Shown piece by piece: positions 18,016-26,330 of a stretch of DNA of 62,741 nt. A program made the translations under genes and the position numbers. The stretch's first letter is position 1. The number at the start of each line of letters is the position of its first letter. Source of the stretch: Bacteroidetes bacterium MedPE-SWsnd-G1. GTDB lineage: Bacteria > Bacteroidota > Bacteroidia > Flavobacteriales > Flavobacteriaceae. The notes beneath the pieces are model-generated. The model had not been told where the DNA came from. It did no database searches and saw only the letters and a list, made by a program, of their open reading frames with translations. The stretch lies in the NCBI GenBank assembly GCA_001874265.1, contig MPDD01000013.1, positions 1 through 62,741 on the forward strand, in the 5' to 3' direction.

Positions 18016-18783
18016 TTAGATAGAAAAGGTTTTGCTTTTGAAAATTCCAATCAATTCTCCAGTAGAAGAAATATTCATTTTCTTTAGTATATTTCTTCTA
18101 TGTGTATCAACGGTATTTGGAGAAATACTAAGTTTAAGGGCTATTTCTTTACTTGTTTTATCCAAAACCAACAATCTAATAATGTCTCTTTCTCGATTTG
18201 AAATACCGTCAGTTAAGAGTTTTTGAGAGAAATTATTAAAATACATAGTTTCATACTCGTTTTGTTCGTTTAGTAAATTTGCCGAAGCACAAACATCCAT
18301 TTTTATTTGAGCATTTAACACCGTGTAATGTGCCAATCCAATTATTGGTTTTCCTTCAGCATCGAACTCTAAAGGAGTTGTGTTTTGAACAACATTTACA
18401 TATATACCTTTATTATTCTTAACACGATAATTCCAAGTATAACTCATTTTAGTCCGCGATTCTAATGAAATGGAATCAAGTGTATAAGTCATTAATTCAT
18501 TTAAAGCCTTTAACCAAAGATCAATATCGTCTGGGTGAATTTTACTCCATAAATAACGCATGCCTTTTTCTTTAAACTCTTCGGGAGTATAACCCAAGCA
18601 TGAAAACATATTTTTACTTACATACTCAAATGATAAAGTCTGTGTATTGGTAATGCAGAAAAAAGTAGAACTATACGGTAAAAACGCATCTAACTCAATA
18701 ATTTTTCCAATATGTTTTTCTAACGAACCATGTCCATAAGAGTTAAATATTTTACTATAGATTTCTTTTACACTTTTGATCAT
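18016..18783 (-). CDS. PAS domain, LuxR-type response regulator-like transcription factor
   Basis: The 255-aa product has an N-terminal PAS domain (about 25-165: YVSKNMFSCLGYTPEEF, then IHPDDIDLWLKALN, then a W-N-Y-R-V-K-N-N-K-G PAC motif) and a C-terminal LuxR/GerE helix-turn-helix (about 190-250: SNRERDIIRLLVLDKTSKEIALKLSISPNTVDTHRRNI, given here in parts). No receiver or kinase domain is present, so the PAS domain itself should sense a ligand or redox state. No target is evident; the neighbouring disulfide genes and small secreted protein are candidates by position only. Transcribed alone on the minus strand. Confidence 0.8.
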   Translation of the reverse strand: MIKSVKEIYSKIFNSYGHGSLEKHIGKIIELDAFLPYSSTFFCITNTQTLSFEYVSKNMFSCLGYTPEEFKEKGMRYLWSKIHPDDIDLWLKALNELMTYTLDSISLESRTKMSYTWNYRVKNNKGIYVNVVQNTTPLEFDAEGKPIIGLAHYTVLNAQIKMDVCASANLLNEQNEYETMYFNNFSQKLLTDGISNRERDIIRLLVLDKTSKEIALKLSISPNTVDTHRRNILKKMNISSTGELIGIFKSKTFSI

Positions 18784-18939
18784 TGCAGTAACTAAGAATT
18801 TGAGGTGGTCAAAATACTAAATGAAATGAAAGTTTTACATAAAAATCATCTGAATTTATGATGCAATCATTGCAAAGTCAAACAATGCAGAATAATTTAA
18901 TATCTTAGACCATCTAAACTTTAAATTTTAATATCAATT

Positions 18940-19311
18940 ATGAAAAAAATCATGCAATCCACTGGGCTTTTAATCTGTATGTTGGTTTTGGCCAGTTTTA
19001 CAACAACCAGCAATTCAAATGCTAAAAAAATATTAGGTACTTGGTCTTATGAAGTTCCTGATGCACCTTACGATTACCAGGAAGGCGATTTAATTTTTGA
19101 AAAGGCAGATGGAGAATTAAATGGTTATGCCAAAATAGGTGGATACAAAACAGAAGTAGACAATTTAGTGGTCGATGGAAAAAACGTTACTTTCTCTATG
19201 TATGTTGAAGAAACCGAAGTGGAATTTGATTTGGAGTTTGATAAAAAATCCTTCAAAGGAACTGTTTCTTATGTAGAAGGAACACTGGATATTTCAGGAT
19301 CTAAAAAATAA
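18940..19311 (+). CDS. Small secreted protein of unknown function
   Basis: The 123-aa product has a signal peptide (cleavage near residue 25) and a mature region of about 95 residues in which short strands alternate with turns: ILGTWSYEVPDAPYDYQEGDLIF, then GYAKIGGYKTEV and VTFSMYVEETEVEFDLEF. The layout GTW...F...V suggests a small lipocalin-like or immunoglobulin-like beta barrel that might bind a small ligand, but no family motif is strong enough to name. It lies divergently from the PAS-LuxR gene (155 bp apart), which could regulate it. It is followed by a shared terminator. Confidence 0.6.
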   Translation: MKKIMQSTGLLICMLVLASFTTTSNSNAKKILGTWSYEVPDAPYDYQEGDLIFEKADGELNGYAKIGGYKTEVDNLVVDGKNVTFSMYVEETEVEFDLEFDKKSFKGTVSYVEGTLDISGSKK

Positions 19312-19331
19312 TAAATCACCTTATAATTCAT

Positions 19332-19365
19332 AAAAAAAGCAGCAATTTTAATTGCTGCTTTTTTG
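19332..19365. terminator. Bidirectional Rho-independent terminator
   Basis: A perfect 14-bp stem (19333-19346 with 19351-19364, loop TTTA) with A-run and T-run arms lies between convergent genes, serving the small secreted protein (plus) and the phosphodiesterase (minus). Confidence 0.92.
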
Positions 19366-19400
19366 TTATTATTAGTTTTTTTAATTCAACTAATCAGTTA

Positions 19401-20633
19401 TTATTTTACCCAATAGTTCACTGAGTTTTTAGACGATTTCAACACTACTTTATAGAATATAGATGTGTTGTTTTCTAATGAAATTATTGCAGACTCATCC
19501 GTCGAATTTACTTCCTTAACTTTCTTATACGCATCTTCTTTTCCTTCTTTAAAGTTGTTTGTTGTACTTAACAAAATTTTTATTTTTTCGCTTTCTCCGT
19601 GAGATTTCCAATTTAAATGTAACTCATCATCTTTTTTAATTACAGATAAATCACTAATTGTGATGTCATTTATAAACGATGTCCCATCTAACTCAAATGC
19701 CCTTTCTTCCGGAATATTAATATCTAAATGATTTAATATTGATGGCGCAATGCTTACAATGCCAGGTTTATTTTTAAAATGTTCATTGGTTTCTTTATTG
19801 GTAACAATCCATGTTAAGCGTTCCCGTTCGCTTTGCCCTCCATGGCCTGTACCGTCCTTTTTATTTCTACCATGATCCGTAGTGATAACTATCATCCAAT
19901 CCTCATTGAATTTTTTCATTCTTTGTTTCAACGAATTCCAAACACGCCCTACTTGTTTATCTGCAAGCTTAACAGCTTCATACATTTCAGGACTATCTCC
20001 AAATTTATGTCCCATATCATCGGTAAATTCTAAATACATCCAAGATACATCTGGTCCATTTTCTAAAACATAATCAGCCGCATGTGTAGAAACATGTTCA
20101 TCAATATTGAAAATAAATTTTCGGTCTTCTGAATGCGGAAACTGAATAGTATCATGTTCAAAACCATCAAATGAATAATCGAATTTAAAACTGTTGATAG
20201 TACCCGTAGCACCTTCTAACAATTTAGTTCTGTTATCTAGCCATGTAGAAAAAATAGCCGTTATTAAATTCGGTTTAGACTCCTTTGCCAATTTAAATAC
20301 GCTCCAATAATTATAGTTAGGATTAATAATAGAATTTCCTTTTACATTGTGCTTATGATACCAAGTACCCGTAAGCAAACTATTATATCCCGGTGCAGAA
20401 ATTGTTGGCGTTTGCGAGTAGGCATCTTTCTCACCACCCACAAAGGCTCTAGCATAGCCACCGGTCTTACTTATTTCATCTAAGTTTGGCGTATTCACTT
20501 TTTCTAACACATCAGCTGGAATCCCATCCAACAGAATAAAAAACGCTTTTTTTGTACTATCATTTTTTTGTGAATGAAGATTTACTGATAGGCAAAGTAA
20601 GAATGCCATTACACTCGATTTAAGAGTACTCAT
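19401..20633 (-). CDS. Secreted nucleotide pyrophosphatase/phosphodiesterase-like protein (alkaline-phosphatase superfamily)
   Basis: The 410-aa product has a signal peptide (about 1-22) and the two-metal alkaline-phosphatase-superfamily core. Visible elements are FILLDGIP (Asp36), a nucleophile segment QTPTISAPGYN (Thr77/Ser79), DDMGHKFGDSPEMY (Asp and His), ITTDHGR and GTGHGG. It lacks the C-x-P-x-R of FGly sulfatases, so a phosphodiester, phosphonate or pyrophosphate is a more likely substrate than a sulfate ester. The last ~80 residues form an extra beta-rich domain (LNWKSHGESEKIKILLS...). It lies divergently from the AraC regulator of the fucose cluster and may belong to that regulon, but no shared operator was found. 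Confidence 0.78.
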   Translation of the reverse strand: MSTLKSSVMAFLLCLSVNLHSQKNDSTKKAFFILLDGIPADVLEKVNTPNLDEISKTGGYARAFVGGEKDAYSQTPTISAPGYNSLLTGTWYHKHNVKGNSIINPNYNYWSVFKLAKESKPNLITAIFSTWLDNRTKLLEGATGTINSFKFDYSFDGFEHDTIQFPHSEDRKFIFNIDEHVSTHAADYVLENGPDVSWMYLEFTDDMGHKFGDSPEMYEAVKLADKQVGRVWNSLKQRMKKFNEDWMIVITTDHGRNKKDGTGHGGQSERERLTWIVTNKETNEHFKNKPGIVSIAPSILNHLDINIPEERAFELDGTSFINDITISDLSVIKKDDELHLNWKSHGESEKIKILLSTTNNFKEGKEDAYKKVKEVNSTDESAIISLENNTSIFYKVVLKSSKNSVNYWVK

Positions 20634-20759
20634 TTATATAGTTGTTTAATTGAAAAGTGGTTACTACAATTCCATGGTCAAATGGATTTATAATTTAATG
20701 AATTCAAAATTAATCAATGTTTATCCGAATACCTACATATTACCCTCTTAAACCAATAC

Positions 20760-20767
20760 TATTTTTG
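20760..20767 (+). promoter_or_regulatory. Possible -7 box of the AraC regulator gene
   Basis: TATTTTTG fits the TAnnTTTG consensus and would give a ~30-nt leader before the ATG at 20805. No TTTG lies at -33. Confidence 0.42.
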
Positions 20768-20804
20768 CTTACATTTACACATTCAGGAAAAAAATGTAAT
20801 TATT

Positions 20805-21671
20805 ATGAAACTTCATTTAGTAGATAGAAGTAGTTTAAACGACTCATCCTTTACAGTTAAAACAAACTGTTATCCGTATTTTCTAAAATTATGGCATTTT
20901 CATCCAGAATTGGAATTGGTATACGTTAAAAAAAGTTTTGGGACTCGATTTATAGGAGATAATATTGAAAAGTTTGAAAAAGGAGAACTCTTTTTAATTG
21001 GAGAAAACCTACCTCATATGATGTTGAATGATGATCGGTATTTTGAACCAAATTCCAAGTTGATGGCAGAAGCCTTAGTAGTTCATTTTAAAAATAACTT
21101 TTTAGGCAACTCTTTTTTTGAAACTCCTGAAATGCGGCACATTTCCAAACTGTTTGAACGGGCAAAACTTGGAATTCGATTCAGAGATATAGAAAAGTCA
21201 TTGGTTAATCAAATATTAAAACTTGAAAAGCTGAATGGTTTTGAAAAATCGATTGCTTTTCTAAATGTGCTAAATCTTCTTGCTAAGCATAAAAGCTTTG
21301 ATTTATTATCAAGTCAAGGCTATATAGATTCATTTAATCATATGGATAACGAACATATGGCCAAAGCCTATGCCTATGTGTACAAAAACTTTACCGAAAC
21401 AATTTATTTACAAGATGTTGCAAATGTACTCAATATGAATCCTGCTTCTTTTAGTCGCTTTTTTAAACGTGTAAACAGAAAAACATTCTCGAGTTTTTTA
21501 AATGAAGTAAGAGTAGGCTATGCATGTAAACTTATGATTGAAAACCAATTAGACATTACATCCATATGCTTTGAATCAGGATTTAACAATATTTCTAACT
21601 TCAACAGACAGTTCAAAAGTATTAAAGGAATGCCACCAACTGAATACATAAAATATCACCGTAAAATGTAA
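20805..21671 (+). CDS. AraC-family regulator of the L-fucose cluster
   Basis: The 288-aa product has an N-terminal cupin-like sensing domain (about 1-130; LWHFHPELELVYV and a later GELFLIGENLPHMM are typical) and a C-terminal double helix-turn-helix (about 190-285) with YLQDVANVLNMNPASFSRFFK and a second ICFESGFNNISNFNRQFK motif followed by GMPPTEY. It lies directly upstream of, and in the same direction as, the fuconate dehydratase gene and is 107 bp from it, so it is the obvious local regulator. The inducer is probably L-fucose or a pathway intermediate; this is inference from position. Confidence 0.85.
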   Translation: MKLHLVDRSSLNDSSFTVKTNCYPYFLKLWHFHPELELVYVKKSFGTRFIGDNIEKFEKGELFLIGENLPHMMLNDDRYFEPNSKLMAEALVVHFKNNFLGNSFFETPEMRHISKLFERAKLGIRFRDIEKSLVNQILKLEKLNGFEKSIAFLNVLNLLAKHKSFDLLSSQGYIDSFNHMDNEHMAKAYAYVYKNFTETIYLQDVANVLNMNPASFSRFFKRVNRKTFSSFLNEVRVGYACKLMIENQLDITSICFESGFNNISNFNRQFKSIKGMPPTEYIKYHRKM

Positions 21672-21720
21672 ATACTAGATAAATTTGCAAAAAAAGTATT
21701 GATGTTCGTAATTTCAATAG

Positions 21721-21751
21721 TTGTTTTTTTCTGTATTCAAAAATAACTTTG
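21721..21751 (+). promoter_or_regulatory. Promoter of the L-fucose catabolic operon
   Basis: A TTG element (21721-21723), a 20-bp spacer and TAACTTTG (21744-21751) match the Bacteroidota -33/-7 pattern. The -7 ends 27 bp before the ATG of the fuconate dehydratase. No promoter of similar quality was seen inside the following genes, which are closely packed up to 35261, so this may drive the whole block. Confidence 0.65.
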
Positions 21752-21778
21752 ACAGTCATTAATTAGAAATTACAATCA

Positions 21779-23089
21779 ATGCAATCAATTACAATTACCG
21801 GAGTTGAAATTAAAGATGTAAGATTTCCAACAAGTAAATCTTTAGATGGTTCTGATGCTATGAATCCTGATCCGGATTACTCAGCGGCTTATGTAATTCT
21901 AAAAACAGATCATCCTGAAAAGTTAGAAGGACATGGTTTAACATTTACAATTGGTAGAGGAAATGAATTGTGTGTGGCCGCGATAGAATCTTTATCTTAT
22001 TTAGTTGTTGGAAAAACGTTAGAATCTTTCACTCAAAACATGGGTGATTTTTGGAAAATGATAACTGGCGATAGTCAATTACGTTGGCTTGGACCTGAAA
22101 AAGGCGTAATTCATTTAGCAACTGGTGCCGTTGTAAATGCCGTTTGGGATTTATGTGCTAAGGCAGCAGGAAAACCATTGTGGAAATTGTTAGCAGATAT
22201 GTCTCCTGAAGAATTGGTAAATTGTATTGACTTTACTTATATAACTGATGCTCTTACGCCAACTGAAGCTATAGAATTACTCAAATCTAAGCAAGAAACA
22301 AAGCAAGAACGTATAGATGATTTGTTACAAAATGGCTATCCTGCCTATACAACCTCAGCAGGCTGGCTTGGTTATTCTGATGACAAAATGCGTAGGTTAT
22401 GTAGAGATGCCAAAGAAGAAGGCTTTAAGCATATGAAAATTAAAGTTGGGTCAGACTTGAAAGACGATATGAGAAGAGCAGCCATTATTAGAGAAGAAAT
22501 TGGAGACGATTTACAATTGATGATGGATGCCAACCAAAAATGGGATGTTGATGAAGCGATTGAAAACATGAAACACTTGGCTAAATTCAACCCTTATTGG
22601 ATTGAAGAACCTACAAGCCCAGATGATGTGCTTGGACATGCTAAAATTGCGCAAGCTGTTTCACCAATTAAAGTTGCAACAGGAGAACATTGTCAAAACA
22701 GAGTAATGTTTAAACAATTAATGCAGGCTGGTGCAATTGATATATGTCAAATAGATAGTTGCAGAGTAGGTGGCGTTAACGAAATTCTTGCCATTTTATT
22801 AATGGCCGCAAAATTTAAGATTCCAGTTTGCCCACATGCTGGTGGTGTAGGATTATGCGAGTATGTTCAACATTTATCTATGATTGATTATATTGCCATA
22901 AGTGGATCAAAAGAAAATAGAATTATTGAATTTGTTGACCATTTGCACGAACACTTTATAGATCCAGTTGTCATTAAGAATGGAGCCTATATGGCACCGA
23001 AAATGGCTGGTTATAGCATTACAATGAAAGAAGAATCGTTGACTAATTACGAATTTCCGGTTGGAAAAATTTGGAAAGAAGAAATTTAA
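21779..23089 (+). CDS. fucD: L-fuconate dehydratase
   Basis: This 436-aa enolase-superfamily enzyme removes water from L-fuconate to give 2-keto-3-deoxy-L-fuconate in the cytoplasm. Catalytic residues are visible: Lys220 and Lys222 in KIKVG, Asp250 in MMDANQKW, Glu276 in WIEEP, Glu303 in TGEHC and His353 in PHAGG. These sit exactly two residues after the published Xanthomonas FucD set (Lys220, Asp248, Glu274, Glu301, His351), which supports the assignment over other sugar-acid dehydratases. The length is also that of the family. It is the first gene after the promoter, 10 bp before the SDR gene. Confidence 0.93.
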   Translation: MQSITITGVEIKDVRFPTSKSLDGSDAMNPDPDYSAAYVILKTDHPEKLEGHGLTFTIGRGNELCVAAIESLSYLVVGKTLESFTQNMGDFWKMITGDSQLRWLGPEKGVIHLATGAVVNAVWDLCAKAAGKPLWKLLADMSPEELVNCIDFTYITDALTPTEAIELLKSKQETKQERIDDLLQNGYPAYTTSAGWLGYSDDKMRRLCRDAKEEGFKHMKIKVGSDLKDDMRRAAIIREEIGDDLQLMMDANQKWDVDEAIENMKHLAKFNPYWIEEPTSPDDVLGHAKIAQAVSPIKVATGEHCQNRVMFKQLMQAGAIDICQIDSCRVGGVNEILAILLMAAKFKIPVCPHAGGVGLCEYVQHLSMIDYIAISGSKENRIIEFVDHLHEHFIDPVVIKNGAYMAPKMAGYSITMKEESLTNYEFPVGKIWKEEI

Positions 23090-23099
23090 AAAACATCAA

Positions 23100-23876
23100 A
23101 TGAAATTTAGTTTAGTAGGAAAATCAGCCATTATTACTGGAGGAGGAAGCGGAATTGGAAAAGCAATTTCAAAAACATTTGCCGAGCAAGGAGCATTTGT
23201 AAATATATTAGACTTTAATATTGAAGCCGCTCTTGAAACAAAAGCAGAAATAGAAAATAAAGGAGGAAAAGCAAATGCATATAAATGTGATGTTGCAAAC
23301 CAAAAAGAAGTAAACGACATTATAAACCAAATACAAAGCAATCAACCAATTTCAATATTAATCAACAACGCAGGAATTGCGCATGTAGGAAACATTGAAG
23401 AAGTTGAAGAAGCTGACTTAGACAGATTGTACAATGTAAATATCAAAGGTGTTTACAATTGTTTAAAAGCCTGTATCCCTCATTTTAAATCTAATGGTGG
23501 TGGCGCAGTTCTAAACCTGGCCTCTATTGCTTCATCCGTTGGCATCTCGGATCGATTTGCTTATTCTATGACCAAAGGAGCTGTTTTAACCATGACGTAT
23601 TCAATTGCAAAGGATTATGTGAATGACAATATTCGCTGTAATTGCATTTCTCCAGGAAGAGTTCACACTCCATTTGTAGATGGATTTATTTCTAAAAACT
23701 ACCCTGGTAAAGAAGCAGAAATGTTCGAAAAACTTTCAAAAACTCAACCAATTGGTAGAATGGGAACGCCAGAAGAGATCGCAAATTTAGCCTTGTATTT
23801 ATGCTCTGACGAAGCAAGCTTTATAACGGGTACCGACTACCCTATTGATGGCGGATTCATAAAATTAAATGGATAG
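23100..23876 (+). CDS. SDR oxidoreductase, probable 2-keto-3-deoxy-L-fuconate dehydrogenase
   Basis: The ATG at 23100 is chosen: it starts the SDR fold directly (MKFSLVGKSAIITGGGSGIG), while the longer frame begins with TTG inside the preceding gene. The 258-aa product has the GGGSGIG cofactor motif, NNAGIAH, and the active site Ser in LNLASIAS, Tyr and Lys in YSMTK. Located between fuconate dehydratase and the diketo-acid hydrolase, it most likely oxidises 2-keto-3-deoxy-L-fuconate at C4 with NAD+ to 2,4-diketo-3-deoxy-L-fuconate. The reaction is inferred from the neighbours; the SDR fold is certain. Confidence 0.85.
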   Translation: MKFSLVGKSAIITGGGSGIGKAISKTFAEQGAFVNILDFNIEAALETKAEIENKGGKANAYKCDVANQKEVNDIINQIQSNQPISILINNAGIAHVGNIEEVEEADLDRLYNVNIKGVYNCLKACIPHFKSNGGGAVLNLASIASSVGISDRFAYSMTKGAVLTMTYSIAKDYVNDNIRCNCISPGRVHTPFVDGFISKNYPGKEAEMFEKLSKTQPIGRMGTPEEIANLALYLCSDEASFITGTDYPIDGGFIKLNG

Positions 23877-23878
23877 TT

Positions 23879-25456
23879 ATGAATAAATTGATGTTTTTAT
23901 TTAATAGGAGTATTATTTTTTTATGTGCATTTGTCTTGATAATCTCATGTAAAAAAGAACAAACTATAGAAAAACTCCCAAACATCATTTATATTCTTAC
24001 CGATGATTTAGGTTATGGAGATATTTCGGCATTTAATCCGAATGGTAAAATTGAAACACCGCATATTGACAACCTAGCAAAAACTGGGATGAAATTTACC
24101 GATGCTCACACCTCCTCCGCAGTATGTACGCCAACACGCTATGGAATTTTAACAGGAAGATATAATTGGAGGTCAACACTAAAAAGCGGGGTTTTAACAG
24201 GAACTTCAAAAGCGTTAATCCCAAATAGCAGAACAACTATTGCTAGTTTATTAAAAAAGAAAAATTACAACACCGCTTATATTGGCAAATGGCATTTAGG
24301 CTGGGATTGGGCAAAAAAGAATCAAGATTCTACTTTAGGAACTGGCTGGAACGCTACCGATTATAAAAACATTGATTTTAGCAAACCTATAACCAACGGT
24401 CCAAAAGATCTTGGTTTCGATTATTCATATGGGCATAGTGGCTCGCTAGATATGGCGCCATATGTCTATGTAGAAAACAGTTTACCAACTTCTGTTCCTA
24501 CTAAGGTTACTGTAGACAAAGGAAAATATACTTGGTGGAGAGAAGGACCAAAAGGAGATGATTTTATTCATGACGATGTAACGCCTAATTTTTTCAGAAA
24601 GTCGATTTCTTATATTAAAGAAAAGGCATCTGACAACAATCCTTTTTTCTTGTATTTACCTCTTCCCTCCCCTCATACTCCAATTTTACCTACAGAAGAA
24701 TGGCAAGGAAAAAGCAAACTAAATCCTTATGCAGATTTCGTGGTTATGATTGATGATTACATTGGACAACTAACAAAATCATTACAAGATTTAGGTATAG
24801 AAGAAAATACTTTAATTGTTTTTACTAGCGACAATGGGTGTTCTCCTCAGGCCGATTTTAAAATACTTGAAGAAAAAGGACACGATCCAAGCGGAATTTA
24901 TAGGGGGCATAAAGCCGATATTTATGAAGGTGGTCATCGTGTTCCATTTATCGTAAAATGGCCATCAAAAGTAAAATCAAATACGATTTCTGAACACACC
25001 ATTTGTACGACTGATTTCTTTGCAACAGTCGCTGAAATTGCAAATATAAAACTTGAAAGTTCAGAAGGCGAAGACAGCTACTCTATGTTGACATCATTAG
25101 GAATTGAAACTAATGCAACTGAACAAAGAACGCAAACTATCCATCATTCAATTAATGGAAGTTTTGCCATTAGAAAAGGAGATTACAAATTAATTCTTTC
25201 TGGCGGCTCAGGTGGTTGGAGTTTTCCAAGACCTAATAATAAAAAGGCTTTGGATAGTCTCCCAAAAATTCAACTATACAATTTAGTAGAAGACCCTAGT
25301 GAACAAACAAATATTGCAATGAGTAATTCTAAATTGGTTGAAGAATTAACACAAAACCTAACCGAAATTATTGATAACGGTAGGTCAACTCAAGGATTAA
25401 AGCAAACAAATGATACTGAAAACCATTGGAAAGAACTTTGGTGGAAAGCAAAATAA
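23879..25456 (+). CDS. FGly-dependent sulfatase lipoprotein (S1 family)
   Basis: This 525-aa product has a lipobox (IISC, Cys24) and the S1 sulfatase layout: LTDDLGYGD (metal Asp42, Asp43), the formylglycine motif C83-T-P-T-R87, GKWHLG, DDYIGQL, FTSDNG and GHRVPFIVKWP. Cys83 should be converted to formylglycine by a maturase encoded elsewhere. It would remove sulfate esters from fucan chains or oligosaccharides at the cell surface or in the periplasm. It lies 2 bp after the SDR gene, inside the fucose operon, which points to sulfated fucose as substrate; the position of the sulfate cannot be predicted here. Confidence 0.92.
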   Translation: MNKLMFLFNRSIIFLCAFVLIISCKKEQTIEKLPNIIYILTDDLGYGDISAFNPNGKIETPHIDNLAKTGMKFTDAHTSSAVCTPTRYGILTGRYNWRSTLKSGVLTGTSKALIPNSRTTIASLLKKKNYNTAYIGKWHLGWDWAKKNQDSTLGTGWNATDYKNIDFSKPITNGPKDLGFDYSYGHSGSLDMAPYVYVENSLPTSVPTKVTVDKGKYTWWREGPKGDDFIHDDVTPNFFRKSISYIKEKASDNNPFFLYLPLPSPHTPILPTEEWQGKSKLNPYADFVVMIDDYIGQLTKSLQDLGIEENTLIVFTSDNGCSPQADFKILEEKGHDPSGIYRGHKADIYEGGHRVPFIVKWPSKVKSNTISEHTICTTDFFATVAEIANIKLESSEGEDSYSMLTSLGIETNATEQRTQTIHHSINGSFAIRKGDYKLILSGGSGGWSFPRPNNKKALDSLPKIQLYNLVEDPSEQTNIAMSNSKLVEELTQNLTEIIDNGRSTQGLKQTNDTENHWKELWWKAK

Positions 25457-25471
25457 TAAATATTTAAAAAA

Positions 25472-26329
25472 ATGAAATTAATACGATTTGGTGCCGAAGG
25501 GCACGAAAAACCTGGAGTACAATTAAATGATGGAACTAGAATTGATGTTAATGAATTTGGACAAGATTATACCGAATCTTTTTTTGGTGGTGATGGTATT
25601 GAAAGACTCGTTAAATGGTTAAAAGAAAACCAAGAAAGTTGTCCTATAGTTGACAATACTATAAGGTTAGGTGCTCCATTGTGCAGGCCATCTAAAATAG
25701 TTTGTGTAGGATTAAACTATGCCAAGCATGCAGAAGAAAGCGGTATGGCAATTCCGACTGAGCCAGTGCTCTTCTTTAAAGCAACAAGTGCAATTGTTGG
25801 ACCGAATGATGATGTTGTAATTCCAAAAAACAGTACAAAAACTGATTGGGAAGTTGAGTTAGCAGTGGTAATTGGTAAAAAGGCTAGTTATGTTTCAGAA
25901 GAAAATGCATTAGATCACGTTGCAGGGTATGTTTTGCATAATGATTATAGCGAACGTGAATTTCAATTAGAAAAAGAAGGACAATGGGTAAAAGGGAAAA
26001 GTTGTGACACCTTTGCTCCGATAGGTCCTTTTATTGCAACTGCTGATGAAATTGAAAACCCAAACAATTTAGACTTATGGTTAAGCCTTAATGGAGAAAA
26101 AATTCAGAATAGTAATACTTCAGATTTTGTTTTTAATATCCAGGAAGTGGTGAGTTATATTTCTCAGTATATGACGCTTTTACCAGGTGATATCATTTCT
26201 ACAGGAACTCCATTTGGAGTTGGCCTTGGATTTAATCCTCCTAAATATTTAAAATCTGGAGATGTTGTTGAATTAGGAATCGAAGGCTTAGGGACTTCGA
26301 AACAAAACGCTATTGCTTATAAAGGATAA
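25472..26329 (+). CDS. Fumarylacetoacetate-hydrolase-family enzyme, probable 2,4-diketo-3-deoxy-L-fuconate hydrolase
   Basis: The 285-aa product has the FAH metal-site motifs: the D-W-E-V-E-L-A-V-V-I-G segment that supplies acidic ligands, followed by LHNDYSERE, then QWVKGKSCDTFAPIGPF and LLPGDIISTGTPFGVG. FAH-fold enzymes with this motif set include the hydrolase that splits 2,4-diketo-3-deoxy-L-fuconate to pyruvate and L-lactate. The location among fuconate dehydratase, an SDR and an L-lactate dehydrogenase makes this the most likely reaction. Similar proteins are often mislabelled ureidoglycolate lyase. It is cytoplasmic and is 15 bp after the sulfatase. Confidence 0.88.
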   Translation: MKLIRFGAEGHEKPGVQLNDGTRIDVNEFGQDYTESFFGGDGIERLVKWLKENQESCPIVDNTIRLGAPLCRPSKIVCVGLNYAKHAEESGMAIPTEPVLFFKATSAIVGPNDDVVIPKNSTKTDWEVELAVVIGKKASYVSEENALDHVAGYVLHNDYSEREFQLEKEGQWVKGKSCDTFAPIGPFIATADEIENPNNLDLWLSLNGEKIQNSNTSDFVFNIQEVVSYISQYMTLLPGDIISTGTPFGVGLGFNPPKYLKSGDVVELGIEGLGTSKQNAIAYKG

Positions 26330-26330
26330 T

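Noticed and set aside
23061..23099. TTG-initiated extension of the SDR gene
   Set aside because: It overlaps the fuconate dehydratase gene and adds a Lys-rich tail; the ATG at 23100 begins the normal SDR fold.
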